Assembly: GCA_964017235.1 (NCBI GenBank)
Contig: OZ024929.1
Span: 107,245,793-107,309,792 of the forward strand
Source: Sabellastarte sp. h YS-2021
Taxonomy: Eukaryota; Annelida; Polychaeta; Sabellida; Sabellidae
Direction of reading: 5' to 3'
DNA length: 64,000 nt
Positions 41,791 through 52,600 of the stretch are shown piece by piece. Positions within the stretch are counted from its first letter, which is position 1, and each line of letters starts with the position of its first letter. The notes beneath the pieces were generated by a model. It did not search any database. It worked only from the letters and a program-made list of their open reading frames with translations, and was not told the DNA's origin. Position numbers and translations under genes: made by a program.

Positions 41791-44345
41791 ATGTCAGCTG
41801 ACTTGTCAGTCAGCTGACATTATGTCATCACTCTGCGGCGTGGGCGTACGCGTGAACAACTTCTTCTCCAAAACTACAAGGCCTAGAGACATGCTGTTTC
41901 TTTTAAAAGATACCTTATCTATCGAAGATGAAAAATTGTTCAAGGCATGGAAATCTGTCTGTTCATCTGTTTGCTAGAGACATTACAAGGGGGGTACCCC
42001 ACCAAAAGTGTGAAAATTTCAACTTTTTATCACAATTTTCTCAGTGACTATTGCAGGGATTTCTCTCATATCTTGCATATATGTACTAGGCCAGAGGTAG
42101 ATTCTCTTGTGTGAGTACGAGACCTGGATCTGTCTTACTTTTTTTTTAATAAATTTTTTAGATAATTTTTAATGCATTAAAATTCATGAAATCATGCACT
42201 AAATCACTTATAACTTCAAAAGTGCTGCATTTACAGCATTTTGTGAAAATATGTTGTTCAGCTACTTTTTTCAGAGCTACAATATGGTGAGTAAGTTGGG
42301 TGTCTGTCTCAATAGCTAAGTGAGTAATAGCTACTTTTGGGCTTTTCAGTAACTTCCATTATGAGTAAAATCACTTGTAACTTAAAAACTATTGCATTTA
42401 GAGAATTTCGTATAAATATGTTATTCAGCTACTTTTGGGCCAGCTATAACATAGTGAAATTTCAGACCTGTAGCTCATGGCATAGCTGAGTAATAGCTAC
42501 TTTTAGGTTATCACTGTTGAGTAAATCACTTATAACTTGAAAACTATTGCATTTAGAGTATTTTGTTTCAATATGTTATTCACCCATTTTGGGGTCAGCT
42601 ATAACATAGCGAAGTTTCAGACCTGTGGCTCATTTCATAGCTGAGTAATAGCTACTTTGAAGTTCTCACTGTTGAGTAAATCAGTTATAATTGGAAAACT
42701 ATTGCATTTACAGAAATTTGTGCAAATATGTTATTCAGCTACTTTTGGGTCAGCTATAACATAGTGAAATTATAGACCTATAGCTCATGGCACAACTGAG
42801 CAATAGCTATTCTCAGGTACTGACTGTTGAGTAAATCAGCTATAACTTGAAAAATATTGCATTTGGAGTATTTTGTTAAAATATATTGTTCACCTACTTT
42901 TGGGTCAGCTATAACATAGTGAAATTACAGACCTATAGCTCATGGCATAGCGGAGCAATAGCTATTTTCAGGTTCTCACTATTGAGTAAATCAGTTGTAG
43001 CTTGAAAACTATTGCATTTACAGTAGTTTGCTTAAGTATGTTGTTCACCTACTTTTGGGTTAGCTATAACATAGTAAAATTTCAGACATGTAGCTCATTG
43101 CATAGCTGAGTAATAGTTCCTTTGAGGTTCTCACTGTTGAGTAAATCAGTTGTAACTTGAAAACTATTACATTTAGAGTAATTTGTTAAATATGTTATTC
43201 ACAGAATTTTTGGTCAGCTATAACATAGTGAAATTGCAGACCTCTATGTCATGGCATAGCTGAGCAATAGCTACTTTCAGGTTCTCACTGTTGAGTAAAT
43301 CATTGTATCCACTGGATAGCCGCAGTGTGTAGAGAGAGATTTCACCATTACTGCTCTGATGAAAAAAATATTATAGCTAGCTTTCTTAAGTTTGCAGTAT
43401 ATATTAATAACCATAAAATGTTGTCTGGGAATATTTTTGGCCTCATTTTGAGAAACAAGATGGCCGCCATAGGTGTTTTTTGTCAGTCATGAAAAGTGCT
43501 TATATCTCCCTTATTATTGATCCTAGAGGTTTGGGATGATAAACCAACCTGTAGGAAATCATGGGGTGGGAATCTTTTGGTGTGGTCAGATTTGACCTTC
43601 AATGACCCCTCCTTCAAGGTCAAACAAGGATAGCCAAACTTAAAAGTGCTTATAACTCGCTTATTATTGGTCCTAGAGGTTTGGGATGGTAAAAAGACCG
43701 GAAATCATGGGCTGTGAATCTGTTGATATGGTCCGATTTGACCTTGGAACCCTCCTTCAAGGTCAAATGAGGATAGCGAAAATTGAAAGTGCCTACAACT
43801 CGCTTATTATTGGTGACAGAGATTTGGGATGGTAAACCATCCCATAGGAAATCATTGGCTCGGAATCTTTTGGTATGGTCAGATTTGACCTTTGGACCCC
43901 TCCTTCAAGGTCAAATGAGGACAGCCAAACTTAAAAGTGCTTATAACTCATTTATAATTGGTCCTAGAGGTTTGGAATGGTAAACCATAGGAAATCATGG
44001 GCTGGGAATGTATTTGTGTGGTTAGATTTGACCTTGGACCCCTTCTTCAAGGTCGAACGAGGATATTGCATTTGTAGTATTTCTTTAAATATGTTTTAAC
44101 CTATTTTTTACACTTAAACAATTACCTTGTTATTTTCCTTCATAATACCATTTACAGGGCACAACTTTTTTATCCTTTTCTTCTGTCAGCTTCGGAATTT
44201 CTTTCGAACTTGCTGTTCAGTTACCATTTACTGTATTTCTGTACAGCCCTTTTCCTGATAATTATTCTGTCCTCTAATCACCTTCACAAATCAAAAACCC
44301 TCAGTCAGCTGACACAGTGCCCGTTCACGGGCACTCTCCTCTTGT
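41791..44345 (+). mobile_element. F3: helentron-like non-autonomous element inside the LINE
   Basis: The left end is ATGTCAGCTGACTTGTCA. Near the right end GTCAGCTGACA repeats in inverse sense, followed by a strong hairpin AGTGCCCG TTCA CGGGCACT and a CTCCTCTTGTT tail. The LINE reading on either side (GDTIF then SILGLEFS) shows insertion between Ts with no target duplication. The inside is two satellites: a GTAGCTATTACTC-type array of about 150 bp (42.1-43.3 kb) and the 148-bp GGTTTGGGATGGTAAACC array (43.5-44.06 kb). Subterminal inverted repeats, 3' hairpin, T/T insertion and tandem arrays are the features described for helentron-associated elements. No protein is encoded. Confidence 0.8.
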
Positions 44346-45737
44346 TTCAATCTTAGGCCTAGAATTCTCAGTTGACATTCCTAAAATACCGGAGTTAAAC
44401 TTTAACAAAACCTATCGCAGTATTATGACGGAAATGAAAAAATGGGAATGTCGTAATCTGTCAATCATTGGAACGGTAACGGTGATTAAAACATTTCTCC
44501 TTTCAAAACTTGTTCACCTTCTAACATCACTACCTGTATCGGAAGGTTTTTTAAAAAACATAAATGACTGTTTTTTTTAAATTTCTATGAAGTAGGAAAC
44601 CTGACAAGATAAAAAGAAGCACTACATGTTTAGATTATATGAGTGGGGGGATAAAAATGATAGATATTTTTAGCTTTGAGAAAGCTTTAAAAGTTAACTG
44701 GATAAAAAGAATTCTGTTTCAACAAGAGACAGAATGGAAAATACTTTTGTCTCTAACACATGATGGATTAAACAGTATCTTTAATCTAGGAGGTGAATGG
44801 TCTGAACAAATGTCACAGAAGGTTAAAAATAAATTTTGGTCAAAAGTCTTTTTAAATTGGTCCGAATTATGCAAATTAAATATTCCGAAGACAAAACAGG
44901 AACTACTGCAGTCCTGTATTTGGTACAACAGTCACTTTTCAAAGGAGCCTTTATTCTTTGCAACTTGGGTTAAAAAAGGCATTATGTTTGTGGGAGACTT
45001 GACGACAGAAGAAGGTACAGCTATGACATTAGAAAGTATGAAATCTACTTTCAATGTTAATGTAAATATATTGCACTATTTCAGAATTAGGAAACTAATA
45101 AAATCATTCACTAGTGATTTTAAGAATGAAAATCTCCCAAAATTACAACATCCAAATTGTCCATTTCATCTTAAAATTTTGTTAAAACAAAACAGGGGAT
45201 GTAGAGAATTTTACAATATTTTTCTAGATTCAAAACAGCACACTTTACCATTATGTGAAAGTTTCTGGGTGTTTCTAGTTGAAACAGAAAATAAACCTAT
45301 ATATATTCTGGAATAACATTTATAAATCTACCTTCAAATGTGTACAAGATAATGCAGTTGTTAGCATGCAATACAAAATACTTTTTAATATTATTCCTAC
45401 AAAGGAATATTTGTTTAGAGTCAAAATTTCCAATAACAGTACTTGTAACCTTTGTGAGCAAGCAGAGCAGACAATTTGTCATTTATTTTCTGAATGTGAC
45501 CCAGTACAATCATTTTGGAATCAAATACGGGAATGGATAAAAAGCAAAATTGGCATTACTGTCACATTGACTAATGAAATGAAAATTTTAGGTTATTGTA
45601 TCATGGATGAAATGTTTTGGCCATTAAACTTTATTCTCCTGTTGTCAAGAAGGTATATATTATGGTCCACAAAGAAAGAACTTCAACTTAACATTTACCT
45701 TTTTCAAAAATTTGTGGAAAAATGTCTTCGAACTTGA
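44346..45737 (+). pseudogene. LINE C-terminal region with CCHC knuckle (broken)
   Basis: SILGLEFSVDIPKI and WECRNLSIIGTVTVIKTF follow the RT. A frame change lies near 44580 and another near 45300 (WNNIYKSTFKCVQ). The last frame carries YKILFNIIPTKEYLFRVK and the zinc knuckle CNLCEQAEQTICHLFSEC, then FWNQIREW. The stop is at 45735-45737, followed by about 125 bp of 3' UTR and the A-tail. Confidence 0.88.
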
Positions 45738-45934
45738 ATAGTTCTGTATGTCACATATATAAAATGTATGTAAAAAATTTGTGGATTATCTGATGTAGAA
45801 CTCAAAGTAGAAACTTTAATGTAATTGTGTAACAGTATTCTTTTTTGTAAACCGAAAAAGAAATAAAAATATATAAAAAAAAAAAAAAAAATTGCAAAAT
45901 TAAAAAAAAAAAAAACCAAAAAAAAACCCAACTT

Positions 45935-46810
45935 ACTCATTTTGGTCATTGTTAACAGAAAATAGCTATTACTCACTTAGCTATCAAGGTAGACCCCTAA
46001 AAATGGTATCATCTTGTAGGCATGGAGAAAGTAGCTGAACAACGTATTTTACAGAAATGCTCTAAATGCAGTCGTTTTGGAGTTATGAGCACTTTACTGA
46101 AAGTAGCCACCAATGTTGAAATTAAGAAATTGCAAAGTAGCTATTACTCCGTTAGCTATGGACCTACAGCTCTGAAAATTCACCACGATACAGTCTATCA
46201 AAAAGTAGGTGAACAACATATTTGACAAAAATCCTGTATATTCAATAGTCTTTAAGTTATCAGTGACTTGCTCAATGGTCAAATGTTAAACTTAGTGTAG
46301 CTATTACTCAGCTAGCTATGGTGCTACACCTTGGAAACCCCACCATGATATAGTACATGAAGGAGTTGTTAAACAACATATTCGAGACCAATAATGTAAG
46401 TAACAGTTACAAAGATAAAAGCAACTCACTCATTTTGGTCATTGTTAAAAACAGAAAATAGCTATTACTCACTTGGCTATCAAGATAGAACCCTAAAAAT
46501 GGTATCATCTTGTAGGCATGGAGAAAGTAGCTGAACAACGTATTTTACAGAAATGCTCTAAATGCAGTTGTTTTGGAGTTATGAGCACTTTACTGAAAGT
46601 AGCCACCATTGCTATTACTCACTTAGCTATGGTCCAAGGTGTGAAATAACAGCATCAAATGAAAGGACATAAGCAATAAGGTCATAAAACATTGAAAAGG
46701 CCAAGGAGAAACAACCAGTGTGATGTACAGCCCTTTTAAAAAGGTGACACACACGCACACACAGAATGCATTTTATAATCTCCTGCCTGGCGGGCCGGCG
46801 GGAGATAAAA
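45935..46810 (+). mobile_element. F2 element, 3' fragment (F2-b)
   Basis: GTAGCTATTACTC-type repeats followed by a hairpin end CCTGGCGGGCCGGCGGGAGATA like that of F2-a (29990) and F2-c (61277), preceded by the ACACACGCACACACAG stretch typical of that end. The 5' end is missing; the fragment abuts the A-rich tail of the LINE. Confidence 0.65.
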
Positions 46811-46821
46811 AAGATATAGAA

Positions 46822-47459
46822 AAAATTAGTATCAGAGATGCCTGTACCCCACAGCCTAGAGAAATAGTGTAGAACCTCTGGAGATGACACTACAAAATCG
46901 GGAGACTTTCAGAGCAAACAGTGTGACATGATGTTCCACAACTTCACCCCCTAACGATTGTCCCTGCCAAGTATCAACTTCTATAATTTATGGTGTCCGA
47001 AATACAGTCCAGACAAGATTTAAAGGACAATGTTATTATGGCAAAGCCAAGACAAGGTCACACCCTGACATTTCACACCTACACTCCCCAACCACTCTAC
47101 CAAATATCAACTTCATCCACATTACAGTTTCTGAGATATAGCCCGAACAAGATGTTAAAGGTCAAGGTCAATACTCTAAGGTCACCTTTTGATGTTGTTC
47201 AGCTACACCCCCAAAGTAATGTCCTTAGCAAGTATCAAATTCAGAATTCCTGCACCTTACAGTTTCTGAGATATTTCCAGCTACACCCCCCCCCCCCCCC
47301 CCCCCCCCCCCCAACCAATGTCCCTATAGAGTATCAACATCTTGTAACCTCTGGGGTTCTGGGATACAGACTGGACAAGCTTTTTCCCGCCACCCACCCG
47401 CCCATCAGGACACCATGGGTGAAAACAATACCTGCATGTCACTTAAAGACTGTGGGGTA
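46822..47459 (-). mobile_element. F1 element copy (F1-d), short
   Basis: Reverse-orientation copy. The + strand begins GTATCAGAGATGCC with TACCCCACAGCC and ends CACCATGGGTGAAAAC ... GACTGTGGGGTAAAAA. It holds about three diverged 146-bp repeats and lacks the long array-free part. A C-run of about 25 lies at 47288-47312. The terminal hairpin has decayed (CACTTAAAGACTGTGGGG). Confidence 0.7.
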
Positions 47460-47712
47460 AAAAAGCAGACTTGACCTTTAACAAAGAGATCAAAGGTCAA
47501 ATTTCTGCCTGCTTATAGGATGTGTTATGTATATTAGCCATAAGATAATCTGACCTACGGGAGCACCAGGCAAATGTTAAGAAATACTCTAAATTTGAAC
47601 TTTTAGAAGGCTGCCATCGGTTTTCCAGTGGAAGGCCGGGGCCACAAAACAATAGACTCTAAGTCGTATATACCCACAAACCAATTTTAAACGGTCTACC
47701 TAAACCATTTGT

Positions 47713-49357
47713 ACCCCACAGCCCTTAAGGGCTGTCGGGGTATTGTTTTCACCCATGGTGTCCGGATGGGTGCGCAGGCGGGCGGCGGGAAATAGTTTGT
47801 CCGGGCTGTATCTCAGAAACCGTAAGGTGTAAGAAGTTCATACTTGGCAGGGACATTGGTTGGAGGGTGTAGGTGTGCAACGTCATGGTCTGACCTTGAT
47901 TTGACCTTTGACCTTGCTGTAGTGACCTTGTAGGAAGTTGATACTTGGTAGGGACATTGGTTAGGGAGTGTATGTGTGCAACGTCATGGTCTGACCTTGA
48001 TTTGACCTTGCCGTAGTGACCTTGACCTTTAAAATCTTGTCCGGGCTATATCTCGGAAACCATAAGGTGTAGGAAGTTGATACTTGGTAGGGACATTGGT
48101 TAGGGGGTGTAGGTGTGTAACATCATGGTCTGACCTTGATTTGACCTTTGACCTTGCTGTAGTGACCTTGACCTATAAAATCGTGTCCGGGCTATATCTC
48201 GGAAACCGTAAGGTGTAGGAAGTTGATACTTGGTAGGAACATTGGTTAGGAGTTGTAGGTGTGCAACATCATGGTCTGACCTTGATTTGACCTTTGAACT
48301 TGCCGTAGTGACCTTGACCTATAAAACCTTGTCCGGGCTATATCTTAGCAACTGTAAAGTGTAGTTAGTTGATACTTGGTAGGGACATTGGTCAGGGAGT
48401 GTAGATGTGCAACGTCATAGTGTGACCTTGATTTGACCTTTGCCGTAGTGAACTTGACCTATAAAACCTGGTCCGGGCTATATCTTGGAAACCGTAAGGT
48501 GTAGGAAGTTGATACTTGGTAGGGACATTGGTTAGGGGGTGTAGGTGTGCTACGTCATAATGTTACCTTGATTTGACCTTTGACCTTGCCGTAGTGAACT
48601 TGACCTATAAAACCCGGTTCAGGCTATATCTTGGAAACCATAAGAGATGTAGGAAGTTGATACTTGGTAGGGACATTGGTTAGGGGGTGTAGGTGTGCTA
48701 CGTCATGGTGTCACCTTGATTTGACCATTGACCTTGCTGTAGTGACAAATCTTGTCCAGGCTATATCTCAGGGACTGTAAGGTGTAGGAAGTTTATACTT
48801 GGTAGGGACATTAGTTGAGGGTTTTAGGTGCCACATCATGGTGTGACACTGATTGACCTTTGACTTTGCTGTATTGACCTTTAAAATCTTGTTGCACCTT
48901 TGGGTCTGTCTGTTGATGCAGATTAAGCACTGTTAAAGTCATATTAGAATTCATTAAGAATTTCCTTTTGCAAGTTCCCATTGTAACAGATGGAATTTCA
49001 TCAAGTGAGCCACAGGCTTTTCTCCAACACCACACATAAGCATTCATTGAATGTATTGCCACTTCTGTATGCATGTGTAATATTCAAAACATCCAAACCA
49101 TAATTCGGCCATTTTTGGTTTACTGATAAATGCTGTCATTTTATTATTGAATTGTCTTGTTTGAATATTTCATCTTTACATACATTTCTTTTCCTTAGAT
49201 ATTATTTTCTCTACTTAAGCATTATTTGGACCTTAATATAACTGACACTGCTCTTAAAGTATCTTGAACTTTGTACTGTTACACTACTTCCATATCTCAT
49301 GGTGTTGAAAAATATTTTCCCAGACTGTGGGGTACGGGCATCTCTGATGCTATTTTT
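47713..49357 (+). mobile_element. F1 element copy (F1-e), complete, beside OGFOD1
   Basis: Hairpin start ACCCCACAGCCCTTAAGGGC, about seven 146-bp repeats, conserved array-free 3' part, and end GGCTGTGGGGTACGGGCATC with GCATCTCTGATGC hairpin and T-run. It ends 130 bp beyond the OGFOD1 stop codon (that gene is on the opposite strand), so it lies in or just past that gene's 3' UTR. Confidence 0.8.
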
Positions 49358-49486
49358 AAGTTATTGCTTATGAATGGCAGCCTGTCCATACTAAAACCCA
49401 AGTATCTACCCCACCCCACCCCCTCCCCCACATTCATCCATCTACCAAACTCTTTCAGTACATATAGAATGTATTGGTTTTGTGTT

Positions 49487-49636
49487 TTATTCCCAGTAGA
49501 CCACAGCAAAATCATAAAAATGAGGATCAGTTGCAGAAGTGTTCACACTATCATTAATATGTTTAACAAATCGTAGAGTTTCTTTATCTCTGTAAACAAG
49601 TGCCAAAGCATTTTCTGTTGGAAGCACTGTCAACAA
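49487..49636 (-). CDS. OGFOD1: OGFOD1 terminal exon
   Basis: Acceptor TATTTTACAG before 49636. Encodes [49 protein letters not shown] and TAA stop at 49489-49487. It matches the C terminus of the family, ending in an aromatic-rich strand. AATAAA overlaps the stop codon. Confidence 0.93.
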   Translation of the reverse strand: MLTVLPTENALALVYRDKETLRFVKHINDSVNTSATDPHFYDFAVVYWE

Positions 49637-52600
49637 CTGTAAAATATAATACAAAAATTACGATATGTAGCAATGTTATTAGTCCCAAAAGTTTTGGCAA
49701 GAATAATTTATCTAATGTAATTATAAAAAAATATATCAGAAGATATCATATTGATGAAGAATTTAGAGTTCAGAGACCTTTTGTTCCATTTCATATTTTA
49801 CCTATTTGGAAGAATATTTGCACAAAAAAATGAAAACAGACAATATATGAAGCAGAAATGGGAAAGAGAAATACAAGTAACCATGGATGATAAAACATGG
49901 AGGTTAATACTTAACACACCCTTTGAAAGTGTCAATAATAACATTCTAGTTTGGTTTCAGTTAAAACTTTTGCACAAAATTACTGGTAGTAAGGAGTACT
50001 TGAACTAAATCAATAGTTAACAATTTCAATTGTAGTCGCTGCCAGGAGAATGAAATTAAACTCCGCATGTTTGTTGAATATAATAGGATCAGACAAGATA
50101 TGGGGGAAATTGAAAATTTAATATTTCAAACAATATTTATGAACATTCAATTTTCAAAATTTGATATTTTTTGGTTTTGTTGGTTTTTTTTAAATTTTTT
50201 GTTATCAGAACATAGAAATAGAATACCATTGAATGTAACATTAACGAAGAAAATAAAGAACTAAATAATAAAGAAATACATTTATGACACAACTACAAAA
50301 ATTTTCAGCGTAATTGCATAAGATAAAAGCTGCATGAAACATATGTTGACCAGAACTATTAAGCCAGTTAAAGACTTTTTTTTTGTAAATTGTGGAAAAG
50401 GTGGTGCCCTGTGTTAGGACTCTAAAGGAGTAAGATTTATTCATGAGGTGTATGTGTCAAAAGTAACTCATTTCTTTTCCAGGTACAGTTATTTTTCTTT
50501 GTACACAAAATATTATATGCAGAAATAATAATAAAAAAATTATCTGAGCAATAAAAAACATGACAGCCTTTCGCGTATAAAAACTAAATGACATATCTCC
50601 TGTGAACAGATCTAGTGTGCATACACCAAGTCTAAAAGTTTTGATCTCTCGGAAGCTGTTTTTGGTTAAGAAAATGTTAGAAAATGGATAAGTAAATGCT
50701 CTTATCTTACTCATTTGAAAAAAAATATAGTAGATAATTTAGTGTGATACACTTAGAGGAGTATCTGATTTTAACTGCTTCTGATATATATCAGTGCCAC
50801 ATGTATAGCCTGTGAACCACCAATTACTTTCAAGAAATGCTTCTGTTATTAATTCTCCTATTGTCGCCAAAAAATTGATCAGGTCTTTCTTACACTACGA
50901 TATTCATCTTTACATTTATGGAAGCTGATACTTTTTATGTAATCTCTGTTTTCTTGAATAAATCATACAGATGGACAAACAATGGATGAAAACAAAACCT
51001 AACACAATATATGAACAATGCTATACCTCTTCATCCTCCCCTTTGGCGATGTAAGATGTGTACCCGCCATACGAATTCTCCCAATCTACAAAAGCCAACA
51101 TCACCTTAAAGTAGTGTTTCATTGTGAACTCTTACAGATACTTCACAGACTTAGAATAGACTTAAAATATTCATGAAGTTTAGTCATTGATGGATTGTCG
51201 CAACACAGTCATGTAATGTTTTGAGAATACATGGAACATGTGACACCATGCACTTTTATAGCAAAACAAAATCTATTCATAGTTACAAGGTTTTAATGTT
51301 TTATTCACAGCACAAGTGACGCATTCTGTAATTAACGCAGGGATGCCGGTATTACTGTTGTCATGGAATCAGAACCAATTTACTAAAATACCGATATGAA
51401 AAATTATAACCGGCATTTCGATTATAAACAAATAAAATGTTTGGAAAACATTAAATATCACAAATGTACAATAACCTTTAATCCAATATGTTTGCACATT
51501 TTAGGTTTTATAGCGATTTTGATGAGCATGTTTTGTTTTCATTCACTTCACTTCCTCTGACAGGCTGATTAGGTTGGGACAAGGACAACAATAAAACACA
51601 TAGTTTTTCGGTATTCCCGAATCGTTAACAGTTATGCATTGGCAGGATATCGAAAAGAAACCATGCTATTTTCACATCCCTAGTCAAGTATACAGGCAGT
51701 TTTACAGGACATACCTTTACAGTTGAAATATAGCATTCCATCCAGAGAAAACTGTCTACAGTCAGTGTCTGTGTCATGCAGCAATGTGTAGCTGCCATGT
51801 GACCACCGACGCACTTTACACAAACAGCTTGGCAGTTTCTTACCTGACAGATCAAAAGACAAAATCAATTTCAATGTGGGAAGAGAGAAACCTGAATGTT
51901 TCATCCATTTACCTGTCTTACCACCAGTGATATGATTCTGCAAAAAAATTAAGTATATAACTATATATTGATATAAAAATAATGCAACAATGAAAAGAAG
52001 TAATTTAAACAATATAGATTAGTCAATTCATACTTCAGAAGCCCCATTATCAAAAATTTCTGAATATTGACTGGATGGTCAACTCTAACAAACGGTTCAC
52101 AATTTATTCCTTCACAATATTTCCCTTAAAAGTTAATAGTTTTACCTTGTGTCATTTCTTTTTTGTTTACCTATACTTTACAACCTGTATCCCATACCAC
52201 TTAATGTTCTATTTTGTTCTATTTATAAGCCAAATTTCTTTATTTCACATTTTTAGTTGCATCAGAAGTACCGTTTTCAATACCCTTTAAACTGTAACCT
52301 TTACCTTTTCTTAAACTCTTAAACTTAAACTCACCTTTACGTTCCTATATACCATCACTGAGCTGCTGAAAATGAAAAAAAAAACTTCATATAAATTCTT
52401 TTCAGTTCGTACCTCTTGTCTCTGTTTCTTGTTTGTCTTCACTGCTCGTTTCATCGCAGTCAATTTTCCTCCTTTTACTGTTATTTTTACACTGGTCCAT
52501 CTCTCCCACCATATCCTGTGACCCCATTCTTGGACTATCCTCTTCTCTTTCATCCCCCTCACTCAAACTCTCCTCATCTAGTTTTCTTACTGAGGATGCA

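Larger units (their letters stand above)
39121..45895 (+). mobile_element. APE-type LINE, interrupted twice
   Basis: Non-LTR retrotransposon with apurinic-type endonuclease, reverse transcriptase and a C-terminal CCHC knuckle. It ends in an A-rich tail (45864-45895). The first 290 bp are also present at the end of each upstream 1624-bp unit. No ORF1 is found upstream. Insertions: a SINE at 40453-40606 and a helentron-like element at 41791-44345. The C-terminal pattern CNLC ... HLFSEC and overall arrangement suggest the L1/Tx1 group, without certainty. Confidence 0.9.

Noticed and set aside
51715-51937. Longer OGFOD1 exon starting at the TTTTTTTTGCAG acceptor
   Set aside because: Phase from the preceding exon gives a stop after six codons; the 51843 acceptor keeps the frame and family alignment.
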